Assembly: GCF_018499875.1 (NCBI RefSeq)
Contig: NZ_JAHBAY010000022.1
Span: 35,350 to 99,349, forward strand
Length of the DNA: 64,000 bases
Source: Kineosporia corallincola
GTDB lineage: Bacteria; Actinomycetota; Actinomycetes; Actinomycetales; Kineosporiaceae
Direction of reading: 5' to 3'
Position 1 is the stretch's first letter, and every line of letters begins with the position of its first letter. A program made the translations under genes and the position numbers. A model generated the notes under the pieces. That model did not search any database. It saw only the letters and a program-made list of their open reading frames with translations, and had not been told where the DNA came from. This document shows, piece after piece, positions 1-9,489 of the stretch.

Positions 1-1062
1 CACGTCGTGCACGCCGTCGTAGGAATGCCGCACCCCGCGCAGCCGAACCCGCACGCCGCCGTGCGGGAGTGGCGCCTGAGGGCGGACGCGCGGGGGCACC
101 AGGGTGACCCCGACGATCCGGGCGAGCGCGGCGCCGGCGCGCTGCACCTCGTCGAAGGATCCCAGCAGCGTGCCGAGCGGGTCGAACAGGCGGTGGAACA
201 GCAGTGCCGCCGCCGTCACCGCCCCGACGGTCACCAGATCGGCCCGCACCAGCCAGAATCCGGTCACCAGGATCGAGCTCAGCCCGGCCGCCTCGGCCGC
301 GTTCATCGACTTCGACAACCACAGCGACACCCCGACCGTGCGCAGCCGCACCTCCAGGCTCTGCGCCGAGGCCCGCTCGATCCGGTCGGCCTGGAGCGCC
401 GCCATCCCGTAAGCCGTTACGGTGGGACGTCCTTCGAGCGACTCCAGCAGCACCTGGCCCCGCTCGGCCGCCGCCCGCCGTTCGCTCGCGTACAGAGCTC
501 CCGCCCGGGCCAGGTAGCGGCTCAGCCCGAACCAGTAGATCGGCAGCACCACCGCGAACGCGATCGCCAGCCGCCAGTCCAACCCGGCGACCGCCCCCAC
601 CGCGACCAGCACCGTCGTGAGGGCCGTGGACGCCTGCGTGATCAGCGGGACGGCGGCCACGAACGTCTCGACGTCGTCGGTGACCCGCGCGGTGATGTCG
701 CCGCTGCCGGCCGATTCCAGCAGCACCGGTTCCAGGCCCAGCGCCCCGGTCATCGCCTGCTCGCGCACGTCGGCCGCGATCAGGGCGCCCAGGCGGGCCG
801 TGGCCCGCTGAGCCAGGGCCGTCACGACCGCCCCGAGCACCGCGACCAGGCCGGTCAGCACCAGCATCACCGGCAGGGAGGAGGACCGGCCGAGCCGTAC
901 GTCGTCCACACACCGGCCCAGCAGCATCGGCAGGGCGACGATCCCGGTGCTGGCCAGGAACGTCCAGCAACCCGCGAGCGCCACCTCCCGGCGGTGCCGG
1001 GCCGCCGAACGGCGCAGCCCGTTCCAGGTCTGGCGGCCGGTGGCCACCGGCAGGGCGCTCAT
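1..1062 (-). CDS. ABC exporter, membrane half (C-terminal part cut by window edge)
   Basis: The leftward reading frame starts at ATG 1062 and runs off base 1, so only about 354 residues are visible. They form the six-helix transmembrane domain of a type IV (MsbA/LmrA-like) ABC exporter: hydrophobic stretches alternate with the intracellular loop pattern (DITARVTDDVETF, then a LLESLEGRPTVTAYG coupling region) and a linker leading into the first strand of the ATPase. The ATP-binding domain itself lies outside the window. The start codon overlaps the stop of the gene at 1059-2627 by ATGA, so the two are translationally coupled and probably form one heterodimeric exporter. No substrate can be inferred. 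Confidence 0.88.
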   Translation of the reverse strand, partial: MSALPVATGRQTWNGLRRSAARHRREVALAGCWTFLASTGIVALPMLLGRCVDDVRLGRSSSLPVMLVLTGLVAVLGAVVTALAQRATARLGALIAADVREQAMTGALGLEPVLLESAGSGDITARVTDDVETFVAAVPLITQASTALTTVLVAVGAVAGLDWRLAIAFAVVLPIYWFGLSRYLARAGALYASERRAAAERGQVLLESLEGRPTVTAYGMAALQADRIERASAQSLEVRLRTVGVSLWLSKSMNAAEAAGLSSILVTGFWLVRADLVTVGAVTAAALLFHRLFDPLGTLLGSFDEVQRAGAALARIVGVTLVPPRVRPQAPLPHGGVRVRLRGVRHSYDGVHDV

Positions 1063-2627
1063 CGCCGCACCGCCTCACGGTAGCCGGGCCGTTCCAGGAG
1101 CGTGGCATGGTCGCCGACCAGTCGATCCCCGTCTGCGGTGGCGAAAACCACTCTGTCGCAGCGCATCAGCAACGCCGGTGAACTGGTGACGACGACCGTG
1201 CCGTGCCGGGCCCGGCCGCGTGCCTCCCGCAGTCGCCGGGCGATCGTGTCCTCGGTGACCGCGTCCACCGCCGTCAGCGGGTCGCGCAGCACCAGCACCG
1301 GCGGGTCGGCGGCCAGGGCCCGGGCCAGCGCCAGGCGCTGCCGCTGGCCGCCGGAGAGGTTCGCTCCCCCACCGGTCAGCGGTCCCGCGCCCAGGCCGTC
1401 GGCCGCGGCGGCGACCAGGGCCCGCTGCGTCCGTTCCGGTGGCGTCGCCCGCCCGGTGTCCAGGGCCGCCTCCACCGAACCGCCCAGCAGGTAGGCCGCC
1501 GGCGGCTCGGCCAGAACGTGCTGAACCGCAGGGTCCTGGGACGGGTACCGCGCGGCCAGGACGTCGTCCACCATTCTCTGTGCCGCATCCGCATCGGTGG
1601 CGACGACGCCGAGCATCTCGCCCTGCGCCAGTCCGAAGTCCCACCCGACGGGCAGCGAGCCATCGTCCACCGAAAGCGGTTCCTGATCAGAGAGATACGG
1701 CAGAATCCGGGCGGCACTGGCCCGCGACACCGTGATCTTCTGCACCCCGCTCGCCACCCGCTGCACCGGGTCGGCGACGAACGAGGCCATGGCGACCACG
1801 GTGATCAGCTCGCCCACCGTGATCCGGCCGCTGCTCGCCATCCGCCCGGCCAGCACCGTCGTCGTCACCACCACGGCGGCCGTGGCCACCAGGCCGGCCC
1901 CGGTCACCACCGCGGACGCGGTCGCCGCGTCCAGGGCCGCCTGCCGCGAGCGCCCGCTGACCAGCCGGTACCGGCGTGCCGCCTCGCCGATGCCGCCGAG
2001 GGCCCGCACCGGCCGCAGCGCTGCCACCAGCTCGGCGGCGAAGGCCGCCGCCAGTCCCGCGCGGTGCTGCTGCCGGGCGAGCCTGCGCTCCAGCCAGGGC
2101 GTGATCCGGTCGATCCCGGCCATCAGCAGCGGCACCACCAGGGCCAGTCCCAGCCCCAGGGCCAGATCCACCCGCACCAGCACGACCACGGTGACCGCGA
2201 GCCCGGTCACCCCGGACAGGATCAGCGAGACCGCCGGAAGCACCCCGGCCACCGCCGCGACGTCCGCGGTCAGCACGGACATCAGCTCCCCGGCGGGACG
2301 CTCGTACCCGGTCGCCGGGCGGCCCAGGATCCGGCCGGCGGCGCGCACCCGCAGGGTGTGGGCCTCCCGCTGGAGCGCCGCGGCCAGGATCCAGAACTGC
2401 ACACCGCCGCCCAGGGCCAGCGCCACGAACAGTCCGAGGACGCCCGCCACGGCGAGCCCGAGGGTGGCGGGGGAACCGCCGTCGACGGCGTGGTCGACGG
2501 CCAGCCCGATGGCCAGCGGGACCAGCGCCTCGCAGCCCTGGTGGGCCATGGAGGCGCAGCCGCCCAGGGTCAGGGGCCGGGCGCGACGTCGGACGACGTC
2601 CAGGAGCAGGGTGTTCTCGGGGCGCAT
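1059..2627 (-). CDS. ABC exporter half with degenerate ATPase domain
   Basis: This 522-residue fused membrane/ATPase half-transporter has a transmembrane domain at about residues 1-300 and an ATPase domain at about 325-522. The ATPase is clearly degenerate. The usual Walker A GxxGxGKS/T is replaced by VVATDADAAQR, and the Walker B reads VLVLRDPLTAVD, so the catalytic glutamate is lost. The signature [15 protein letters not shown] is intact. In heterodimeric exporters one consensus and one non-consensus site are common, and the next gene (1-1062), coupled by ATGA, should carry the competent partner. The loss of a whole Walker A is more extreme than the single substitutions usual in such pairs. 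Start ATG at 2627 lies 81 bp downstream of the regulator stop. Confidence 0.9.
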   Translation of the reverse strand: MRPENTLLLDVVRRRARPLTLGGCASMAHQGCEALVPLAIGLAVDHAVDGGSPATLGLAVAGVLGLFVALALGGGVQFWILAAALQREAHTLRVRAAGRILGRPATGYERPAGELMSVLTADVAAVAGVLPAVSLILSGVTGLAVTVVVLVRVDLALGLGLALVVPLLMAGIDRITPWLERRLARQQHRAGLAAAFAAELVAALRPVRALGGIGEAARRYRLVSGRSRQAALDAATASAVVTGAGLVATAAVVVTTTVLAGRMASSGRITVGELITVVAMASFVADPVQRVASGVQKITVSRASAARILPYLSDQEPLSVDDGSLPVGWDFGLAQGEMLGVVATDADAAQRMVDDVLAARYPSQDPAVQHVLAEPPAAYLLGGSVEAALDTGRATPPERTQRALVAAAADGLGAGPLTGGGANLSGGQRQRLALARALAADPPVLVLRDPLTAVDAVTEDTIARRLREARGRARHGTVVVTSSPALLMRCDRVVFATADGDRLVGDHATLLERPGYREAVRR

Positions 2628-2708
2628 TGGGTAGGGACCTCGCGTCGATCACGGTCAGGAGTGATCGAACGGTAGGCAGCGGTCCGGGTGGGCGGCATTG
2701 ATTCGGCC

Positions 2709-3734
2709 CTACCCGAATCCGCCGTCCTGCGTGGGCGAGCCGAGCAGCGAGAGCAACGCGGCCCCGGCCGGTTCCAGCTCGTACAGCACCCGGCGGCCGG
2801 AACGCCTGCGCCGGACCAGACCGGCGGCCAGCAGCCCGGCCAGGTGCTCGGAGACCGTGCTGGGCGCCAGCTTCAGCTCCTGGGCCAGGCCGGTCGTGCT
2901 GGAGGGCCGGCGCAGGGCCAGCAGCACGGCGGAGCGGGCGGGGCCGAGCAGAACCGTCAGCCGGTCGGGTGGGGACGACGAGGGCGGGCGCGCGGCGAGC
3001 AGTGCCTGTCCCGGGGCCTGGTAGGAGATCGACTGGATGTGCGGATGGTCGGTCGAGACCATCGAGGTGTTCCCGGCGAAGATCAGCGGGATCAGCAGCA
3101 GCCGCTGGTCGACCGCCACGAGGGTGGACTCCTTGCGGTGCCGCGGGAAGCTGAGCACCGGCGCCTGCCAGACCTGCGGGCCGTGCAGGTCCAGCAGCAG
3201 CGCGTCGGCGCCCTCGGTGGCCAGTGCCCGGGCCCGGCGCAGCACCTCCTCGTCCAGGGCCGTGCGCATCGCCGGCCAGTACGGTTCCACGGCCAGCTGC
3301 CAGTAGGTCGCGAAGGCGTCGGCCAGGCGGGCGAAGGCGGCCTCCGGCTCGCGCTCGTAGACCTGAAGGAAGGCGGGAATGCCTTCGGGGTAATGCTTCC
3401 CGAACTGCTCGCGCATCACGGCCGGTTCGGTGCGCCGCAACAGGCCGAGCTCGGTCTCCAGGTCAGGCAGGGCCTGCTCGGGCAACGGGGTGAACACGTC
3501 GGGGGTGGGGCGGCCGTGGTCCTTGCCGTACAGGTCGCCGTACAGCCGCAGCGGCGCCGTGCCCGGTTGCGTGCGCAGCACCTCCCGGGCCCGGTCGGCC
3601 CAGTCGGTGTACGGCCACGGCACCGCGACCGGGTGCCGGTGCAGGAGCTCCAGGCTGCGGATCATCTCGAGTAGAGGGCTGATCGTGATCCGCGTGCGGG
3701 CCCGGGTGATCTCGTCGAGATGGATCCGGATCAC
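2709..3734 (-). CDS. ArsR/SmtB-type winged-helix regulator
   Basis: The protein is 341 residues if started at GTG 3734, which follows the stop of the ABC ATPase gene by 11 bp and has a GGGTGAGC-like ribosome site. Residues about 1-250 form a helical domain typical of long ArsR-type regulators annotated as DUF5937. Residues about 260-335 are a winged helix: SAVLLALRRPSSTTGLAQELKLAPSTVSEHLAGL is the helix-turn-helix, followed by the wing RRRRSGRRVLYEL. No CxC metal site is seen near the recognition helix, so metal sensing is not supported. It sits at the end of the ABC-2 operon and just before the ABC exporter pair, and may control either. A frame open further upstream only overlaps the ATPase gene and was not used. 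Confidence 0.85.
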   Translation of the reverse strand: MIRIHLDEITRARTRITISPLLEMIRSLELLHRHPVAVPWPYTDWADRAREVLRTQPGTAPLRLYGDLYGKDHGRPTPDVFTPLPEQALPDLETELGLLRRTEPAVMREQFGKHYPEGIPAFLQVYEREPEAAFARLADAFATYWQLAVEPYWPAMRTALDEEVLRRARALATEGADALLLDLHGPQVWQAPVLSFPRHRKESTLVAVDQRLLLIPLIFAGNTSMVSTDHPHIQSISYQAPGQALLAARPPSSSPPDRLTVLLGPARSAVLLALRRPSSTTGLAQELKLAPSTVSEHLAGLLAAGLVRRRRSGRRVLYELEPAGAALLSLLGSPTQDGGFG

Positions 3735-3745
3735 GTGCTCACCCG

Positions 3746-4732
3746 TCAGCGCCCACGGCTCACGTACACCCGCCGCACGACGTCCTCGACGTCCGGCTCC
3801 TCCACCGAGAGGTCGCGCACCGCGGCCTGATCCGACACCGCCGCGAGCAGGGCCGCGGCCGTGGTGACCTCCGGGTCGAAGGCCAGGCGCTGACGCAGGC
3901 CGTCGGCCTCGCTGCCCAGGTGCTCGGCGTGCGGCAGGCCGTGCAGGTCCGGTGTCGGGGCGGTCAGGTCCACCACCAGCACCCGGCGCATCGCTACCGT
4001 CTTCGACAGCCCGGCCAGGGTGCCGTCGTAGGCCAGGCGGCCCTGGTCGACCAGCAGGATCCGCTCGCACAACCGGCTGACGTCGCCCATGTCGTGCGTC
4101 GTCAGCAGCAAAGTCGTTCCGTGCACGGCGCGTTCGGCCAGTAGGAACTCCCGCAGCCGCTGCTTGCTGACCACGTCCAGGCCGATCGTCGGCTCGTCCA
4201 GCACCAGCAGCTCCGGCGAGTGCAGCAACGCCGCGGCCACCTCCCCGCGCATGCGCTGGCCCAGGGACAGCTGACGCACCGGGGTGGCCAGGAACTCCCC
4301 CAGCTCCAGGTGCTCGACCAGCTCGGCGGTGCGCTCGTGCTCGCGGTTCTTGCTGAGGTCGTGCACGGCGGCGAGGATGCCGAACGACTCGGCCAGGGGC
4401 AGGTCCCACCACAGCTGGGAGCGCTGCCCGAACACGACGCCGAGCCGGCGGGCCAGACGACGGCGCTGCGTCACCGGTTCGAGCCCGCAGGTGCGGGCGG
4501 TGCCGGAGGAGGGCACGAGGATGCCGGCGAGCATCTTGATGGTGGTGGACTTCCCGGCGCCGTTGGCGCCGATGTAGCCCACGGACTCTCCTGCCGCGAC
4601 GTTGATCGTCAGGTCCTCGACCGCGGTGACCTCTTTGCTGCGCAATCCCTTGGTGCGCACCCGGAATCGGCGGGTGAGCGACTCGGTCCGGATGACGGGT
4701 TCGCCGGTGGACGGGGTGGACGGGCCGGGCAT
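3746..4732 (-). CDS. ABC-2 type transporter ATP-binding protein
   Basis: This 328-residue ATPase has Walker A GANGAGKST, signature LSLGQRMRGE and Walker B LLVLDEPTIGLD. The LSLGQRMR signature is characteristic of the COG4586 ATPases that work with paired COG4587/COG3694 permeases, and both permeases lie directly upstream. The last 80 residues form the extra C-terminal domain of this class. The start is taken at ATG 4732, which shares one base with the stop of the permease gene (TGATG). The open frame continues to 4825 but overlaps the permease. Substrate unknown; family members export lipids, peptides or drugs. Confidence 0.92.
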   Translation of the reverse strand: MPGPSTPSTGEPVIRTESLTRRFRVRTKGLRSKEVTAVEDLTINVAAGESVGYIGANGAGKSTTIKMLAGILVPSSGTARTCGLEPVTQRRRLARRLGVVFGQRSQLWWDLPLAESFGILAAVHDLSKNREHERTAELVEHLELGEFLATPVRQLSLGQRMRGEVAAALLHSPELLVLDEPTIGLDVVSKQRLREFLLAERAVHGTTLLLTTHDMGDVSRLCERILLVDQGRLAYDGTLAGLSKTVAMRRVLVVDLTAPTPDLHGLPHAEHLGSEADGLRQRLAFDPEVTTAAALLAAVSDQAAVRDLSVEEPDVEDVVRRVYVSRGR

Positions 4733-5544
4733 CAGCCTCCGCCTCCTTGGTAGTGCCGGGTGCCGGTGCGCCAGGACAGCCAGGCCAGGCCGCCCGTCCA
4801 CAGCGCCGCCACCGGTGCCAGCCATCCGGCCCAGGTGGGCAGGTGCCAGGGGGCGGGCAGGCCCAGCAGGGTGAGGGTGGGCAGGTAGCCGGCGAAGGCC
4901 ATCGGGACGGTGAAGCCGAACAGGGCGATCAGCGGCCGGTTCCAGACCGATCCCGGCTGGGTGGAGGCGTAGCGTCCGCCGTAGACCACGCTGTTGGTCA
5001 TCTCGGCGGCATCGACCAGGAAGAACTGCGCGCCCGAGGCCGCCACGAAGGTGCCGGTGGAGATGGCGGTTCCGGACAGCAGGCTGAGCAGGACCAGCAG
5101 GACGCTGCCCGGGGTGAGCGGCACGTGGTTGGCGATCAGGGCGCCGGTCAGCACGGTGAGCCCGACCATCACCCGGCTCACCCGCCGCAGGCTGATGTCG
5201 CTGGTGATCAGCTGGGCCAGCAGGGGCTGGGGGCGCAGGCAGAACACGTCGAAGGTGCCGGCCCGCAGGTACTGCGGCAGCGTGTCGAGGTGCCCGACCA
5301 GCAGGTCGGCGATGCTGAAAGCGGTGTCGGCCAGGCCGAACACGAGCAGGGCGGTGGTCAGGTCCAGGCCGCCGATCCCGTCCACGGACCGGTAGAGCAC
5401 CCAGACCTCGGCCAGTTCCACCAGCCCGATCAGCAGCGAGGTGACCAGGTCCAGGCCGAAACTGGCCCGGTAGCTGCTCTGGGCGCGCACCCGGGCGCCG
5501 AGCATTGCCCGGTAGGGCCGGACGAACGACGTGCGCTCAGCCAC
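4732..5544 (-). CDS. ABC-2 family permease
   Basis: A 270-residue integral membrane protein with about six hydrophobic segments. It starts with a cytoplasmic basic stretch (RPYRAMLGARVRAQSSYRASF) and ends in a Trp-rich tail (WAGWLAPVAALWTGGLAWL), as in the ABC-2 permeases of PF06182. The start is GTG 5544, overlapping the upstream permease gene by 8 bp. It is expected to pair with the 5537-6349 product to form the channel energised by the 3746-4732 ATPase. Confidence 0.88.
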   Translation of the reverse strand: MAERTSFVRPYRAMLGARVRAQSSYRASFGLDLVTSLLIGLVELAEVWVLYRSVDGIGGLDLTTALLVFGLADTAFSIADLLVGHLDTLPQYLRAGTFDVFCLRPQPLLAQLITSDISLRRVSRVMVGLTVLTGALIANHVPLTPGSVLLVLLSLLSGTAISTGTFVAASGAQFFLVDAAEMTNSVVYGGRYASTQPGSVWNRPLIALFGFTVPMAFAGYLPTLTLLGLPAPWHLPTWAGWLAPVAALWTGGLAWLSWRTGTRHYQGGGG

Positions 5545-6349
5545 CCTGCACCTCCAGCCGCCGGCGCCCGGCCCGGGTGACCAGCTGGCCGACCGCGAGT
5601 GTCCCGGCGATCCAGGCCAGCTGCACGAGTACCGCCTGTGCCGCCGGGATGCCGCTCAGGCGCCCGGACAGCACGTCGATCGGGGTCTGGAGCATGCTGG
5701 GGAAGGGCGTGGCCCTGGCCACCGCGAGCAGCCAGGCGGGAAACAGCGTGACCGGCACGAACAGGCCGGCCAGGAATCCGGAGAGGATCATGTAGGCGGT
5801 CTGGAGCCCACGCGTCTCCAGCATCCAGAACCCGGCGACGGCCACCAGATACACCGTCAGGAAGGACAGCGTCACCCCCGAGACGACGCTGACCACGCCC
5901 AGCCCCAGGGTCACCGGGTCGACCGGCAGGCGCATGCCGCCGACCAGCATGCCGAGCAGGATCAGCGGGACGGCCCGGGGCAGCAGCGCGAACAGCGCCC
6001 GGCCGACCTCCTGGGCGGTGGTCACGGTCTGGAGATCGACCGGGCGCAGCAGGTCGACGGCGATGCTGCCGTCTTTCATCCGGGTGGCGAGATCGCTGCG
6101 ACCGGACAGGTTCACCGACCCCAGCAGCGCCTGGGACAGCCAGGTGTAGGCGGCGATCGACGCGGTGTCGTAGCCACCGATGCTCCCGCCTCCGGCGTGC
6201 ACCGCCGCCACCAGGATGCTGGCCTTGAGAAAGCCGAAGGTGGCGTTGGCGACCAGGCCGCCCAGCGCGGCCGCCCGGTAGCGGGAACCCCGTCGCCAGC
6301 CGGCCAGGAACATCCGCCGGTGGATCCGGAACCACACCCGAGCGCGCAT
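5537..6349 (-). CDS. ABC-2 family permease, first gene of operon
   Basis: A 270-residue membrane protein of the same ABC-2 class as its neighbour, with about six transmembrane stretches and an amphipathic N-terminus (FRIHRRMFLAGWRRGSRYRAAALGG). Start ATG at 6349. It heads the leftward unit permease-permease-ATPase-regulator. The 114 bp separating it from the DUF2993 gene stop (6464) hold a small GC-rich inverted repeat (GCCGCC/GGCGGC near 6368) and are the likely promoter region. Confidence 0.88.
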   Translation of the reverse strand: MRARVWFRIHRRMFLAGWRRGSRYRAAALGGLVANATFGFLKASILVAAVHAGGGSIGGYDTASIAAYTWLSQALLGSVNLSGRSDLATRMKDGSIAVDLLRPVDLQTVTTAQEVGRALFALLPRAVPLILLGMLVGGMRLPVDPVTLGLGVVSVVSGVTLSFLTVYLVAVAGFWMLETRGLQTAYMILSGFLAGLFVPVTLFPAWLLAVARATPFPSMLQTPIDVLSGRLSGIPAAQAVLVQLAWIAGTLAVGQLVTRAGRRRLEVQGG

Positions 6350-6463
6350 CGTTGCGGGAGCTTAGCCGCCGGGCGGCAAATCACGCGAATGTTTTCTGGT
6401 CAGGGACGGCAGGTGCCGGACGTCCTCGGTACCTGCCGACCCTGCCAGGCCGGCGTCCCAGCC

Positions 6464-7300
6464 TCACCCCAGGCACCCTCCCCCGTTCCCCCGCTTCCCC
6501 AGCGCATCCGGGGCGACGGCCAGATCGACGCCCAGCCCGGCATCGCCACCCGAGACCGCTTGCAGGGTGACGCCTTCCGGCAGGTCGAGGTCCACCGTAC
6601 GGGGGTCGAGCGGATTGCCCGCCCCGGTGCCGAGCCGGCCGGCCAGACCGGCGAGCAGGGACGCCTGCACCAGGCGGTCGCCCACGGCGACGGTTTCGGG
6701 GGTCAGCGTCAGGGAGGTCCCGTCGACCTCCAGCCGCATGAGTACTGTCAGCGGGGCACCGAGCATCCGCTGCTGGAGCGTCACCGCCAGCAGACCGTCC
6801 TGCCAGCCGAACGTAGCTCCCGACAGTGCCTGCGCGGCATCGTCTTCAGCGTCGCCGGCGGAGCCCAGCCGCTCGGTGAGGGCGTCCCATCCGATCGTCG
6901 CCGACGCGGTGGCCGATCCGACCGTGACAGGACGTCCGGGCCCCACGTCGTGCAGCGTCAGGTCCACCTCGCCCGCGCCGAGCAGATCGGCGGCCCGGCC
7001 GGCGGTGCTGATCGACGAAACCGGCAGCCCGTCGATCGTGACCGTGCCGAACGATCCCGAGACCAGTTGCAGCAGAACCGGTGTGCGACCGAGGGACAGC
7101 TCCGGGGCGATGGAATCGTCCCCGGTCGCGCAGCGCAGGGCGGTCGTGATCCGGCTCTCCGCACGCCGGGCGATGACGACGTCGGCCACCGCCGTCAGCG
7201 CGATCAGGAGCACCAGCACGACCACGGTGACCAGAACCGGGCGCCGCCAGGCGGCGCCCCGACCGGGCCGGGCCACCCGCAGTCGCGGACCGCCCCTCAT
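6464..7300 (-). CDS. DUF2993 (LmeA-like) membrane-anchored protein
   Basis: A 278-residue protein with a basic N-terminus and one transmembrane helix (about residues 20-42, PVLVTVVVLVLLIALTAVAD). It is followed by an extracellular domain with the DUF2993 pattern: short beta-strand blocks such as GTVTIDGLPVSS, then DLTLHDVGPG, then a C-terminal LPEGVTLQAV. In mycobacteria LmeA, the named member, acts in periplasmic lipoglycan assembly and stabilises an MMPL partner. Here too the gene is ATGA-coupled to an MMPL transporter gene, which supports a shared envelope-lipid role. That function is inferred from family and neighbourhood only. The start is set by the 4-bp overlap; the open frame goes further upstream inside the MMPL gene. 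Confidence 0.85.
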   Translation of the reverse strand: MRGGPRLRVARPGRGAAWRRPVLVTVVVLVLLIALTAVADVVIARRAESRITTALRCATGDDSIAPELSLGRTPVLLQLVSGSFGTVTIDGLPVSSISTAGRAADLLGAGEVDLTLHDVGPGRPVTVGSATASATIGWDALTERLGSAGDAEDDAAQALSGATFGWQDGLLAVTLQQRMLGAPLTVLMRLEVDGTSLTLTPETVAVGDRLVQASLLAGLAGRLGTGAGNPLDPRTVDLDLPEGVTLQAVSGGDAGLGVDLAVAPDALGKRGNGGGCLG

Positions 7301-9489
7301 GCCCGCGAGGCGGCGGACTGGAACGACGCCGGTTCCTGGTCCACGGCAGGCAGTTTCGCGCCCTCGACGTCCAGGTTCGGCAGAATCCGGTCCAGCGGCC
7401 GGGGCAGCCACCACGCCCGGCTCCCGAGCAGGGTGAGCACGGCCGGCACCAGCGTCAGCCGCACCACGAAAGCGTCCACCAGCACCCCGAAGGCGAGCGA
7501 GAGGGCGATCATCATGATCGTCGGGTTGTCGCTGAGCGCGAAACTGGCGAAGACACCGATCATGATCAGGGCCGCCGCCACCACGACCCGCCCGGACGCC
7601 TGGACCCCGGCCAGCACGGCACCGCGCGCATCACCGGTGTGCGCGTGACTCTCGTGCATGCCGGAGACCAGGAACACCTCGTAGTCCATGGCCAGGCCGA
7701 ACAGCACCGACATCAGGATGATCGGCATGAAGCTGATCAGCGGCCCGGCCTCGTCCACGCCCAGCAGGCCCAGGCCGTGGCCCCACTGGAACACGAACAC
7801 GGTGAAGCCCATCGCCGAGCCGATCGACAGCAGATAGCCCAGGGTGGCCTTGATCGGCACCGCGATCGAGCGGAACACCATCATCAGCAGCACCAGCGAC
7901 AGGCCCACCACGACCACGGCGTAGGGCACCAGTGCCGCCGAGAGCCGGTCGGACAGGTCGATCTGGATCGCGGTCTGCCCGGTGACCTGCGTGTCCGTAC
8001 CGGTCTCGGACAGGATGCCCGCCTCGGCCTCACGGATCGCGGTGACCAGCTCGGTGGTCGCCGGGTCCCGCGGGCCGGTGGCCGGCACGACCTGGACCAC
8101 CGCCACCGAACCGTCCTGCGCGTAGGCGGCCGGGATCGCGGCGGCGACCCCCGGGATCTCCTTCAGCCGGGCGGCGACGGCCTGCGCCGACCTCTGCGGA
8201 TCGTTGTGCCCCTCGGTGTCGGCGACCACCAGCAGCGGGCCGTTCACGCCCGGCCCGAACTCCTCGGCGATCAGGTCGTAGGTCTTGCGCTCGGTACTGC
8301 CGGCCGGTGACGTCGACTTGTCGGGCAGCGCCAGTTCCATGTCGGCCGCCGGCACCGCGACGGCGCCCAGGGCGAGCACGCAGACCGCGATGGTCAACCA
8401 TGGACGACGCGAGGTGAGCGCCACCCAGCGCCGGCTGGCGTTCGCGACGCCGGGCCGCGAGCGCCGGTACGCACGTGAGCCGGGCGCGGGGCGCATCCGC
8501 TCGCCGGCGAACCCGAGCAGGGCCGGCAGCAGGGTGAGGGCGACCAGGACGGCTGTGGTCACGGTCGCGGCGGCGGCCGTGCCCATCACCGTGAGCATCG
8601 GCACCTGGACGACGGACAGGCCCAGCAGGGCGATGACCACGGTCACCCCGGCGAACAGCACGGCGCTGCCGGCGGTCGCGGTGGCCCGGGCCACCGACTC
8701 GGCCACGGGCAGGCCCTGGGCCAGCTGGCCGCGGTGCCGGGAGACCAGGAAGAGGGCGTAGTCGATGCCGACGGCCAGGCCGAGCATCAGCGCCAGGGTG
8801 GGGGCGGTGCTGGAGACGGTGAACACGTGCGAGAGCGCGTAGAGGCCGCAGATGCCGACGGCGACCCCGATCAGCGCGGTCAGCAGGGGCAGGCCGGCTG
8901 CCAGGAACGAGCCGAAGGTCACCAGCAGCACCACCAGGGCGATCGCCAGTCCCATCAGCTCGGTGACGTGACCGGACTCGCCCGTCCCGGAGTACGCCTG
9001 GCCGCCGGTCTCGACGGTCAGCCCGGCGTCGCGGGCCGCCGAGACGCTCTGCTCCAGGCCGGGCACGGCGTCCTCGTCCAGTTCGTCGGACTCGACCGCG
9101 TAAGAGACGCTCGCCAGCGCGGTGGAACCGTCCGCAGAAACGGTCTTACCCTGGAACGGGTCCGAGACCGCCACCACCTGAGGCGCTTTCCCGGCCGCGG
9201 CCAGAGCCTGCTGCACCGTCTGCCGGTTCTGCGGGTCGGTGATCTTCTGCCCGCCCGGGGCCCGGAACACGATCTGGGCGCTGGTGCCGGCGGCTGACGG
9301 GAGCGCCTCGCCGAGGTCGTCCATGGCCTCCTGCGAGCTGGAACCCGGCAGCGTGAACGCGTCGTCGAGGTTGCTGCCCAGCCGGCCGGCCGTGCCCCCG
9401 GCCACCAGAAGGATCAGCAACCAGCTGACCAGAACGAGGAGCCTTCGCCGGTAGGCGAACCGGCCCAGGCGGTACAGAGCGGATGCCAT
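7297..9489 (-). CDS. MMPL/RND-family transporter
   Basis: The 730-residue protein has the duplicated MMPL architecture. An N-terminal helix is followed by a periplasmic porter loop (about 40-175), a block of helices (about 175-370) containing the GLAVGIDYALFLVSRHR sensor segment, a second porter loop (about 400-520) and a second helix block (about 520-680) containing GLAMDYEVFLVSGMHE. The paired GxxxDYxxFL motifs carry the proton-relay Asp-Tyr pairs of the family. Members move envelope lipids or drugs using the proton gradient. It is coupled to the DUF2993 gene downstream. Start ATG 9489 lies in a promoter region of about 150 bp shared with nothing on the other strand. Confidence 0.93.
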   Translation of the reverse strand: MASALYRLGRFAYRRRLLVLVSWLLILLVAGGTAGRLGSNLDDAFTLPGSSSQEAMDDLGEALPSAAGTSAQIVFRAPGGQKITDPQNRQTVQQALAAAGKAPQVVAVSDPFQGKTVSADGSTALASVSYAVESDELDEDAVPGLEQSVSAARDAGLTVETGGQAYSGTGESGHVTELMGLAIALVVLLVTFGSFLAAGLPLLTALIGVAVGICGLYALSHVFTVSSTAPTLALMLGLAVGIDYALFLVSRHRGQLAQGLPVAESVARATATAGSAVLFAGVTVVIALLGLSVVQVPMLTVMGTAAAATVTTAVLVALTLLPALLGFAGERMRPAPGSRAYRRSRPGVANASRRWVALTSRRPWLTIAVCVLALGAVAVPAADMELALPDKSTSPAGSTERKTYDLIAEEFGPGVNGPLLVVADTEGHNDPQRSAQAVAARLKEIPGVAAAIPAAYAQDGSVAVVQVVPATGPRDPATTELVTAIREAEAGILSETGTDTQVTGQTAIQIDLSDRLSAALVPYAVVVVGLSLVLLMMVFRSIAVPIKATLGYLLSIGSAMGFTVFVFQWGHGLGLLGVDEAGPLISFMPIILMSVLFGLAMDYEVFLVSGMHESHAHTGDARGAVLAGVQASGRVVVAAALIMIGVFASFALSDNPTIMMIALSLAFGVLVDAFVVRLTLVPAVLTLLGSRAWWLPRPLDRILPNLDVEGAKLPAVDQEPASFQSAASRA

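Noticed and set aside
5531..7648. Very long rightward open frame antisense to the ABC-2 permease, DUF2993 and MMPL genes
   Set aside because: Low-complexity His/Gln/Arg/Gly/Pro-rich translation typical of GC-rich antisense frames; it crosses several recognised genes and has no domain.
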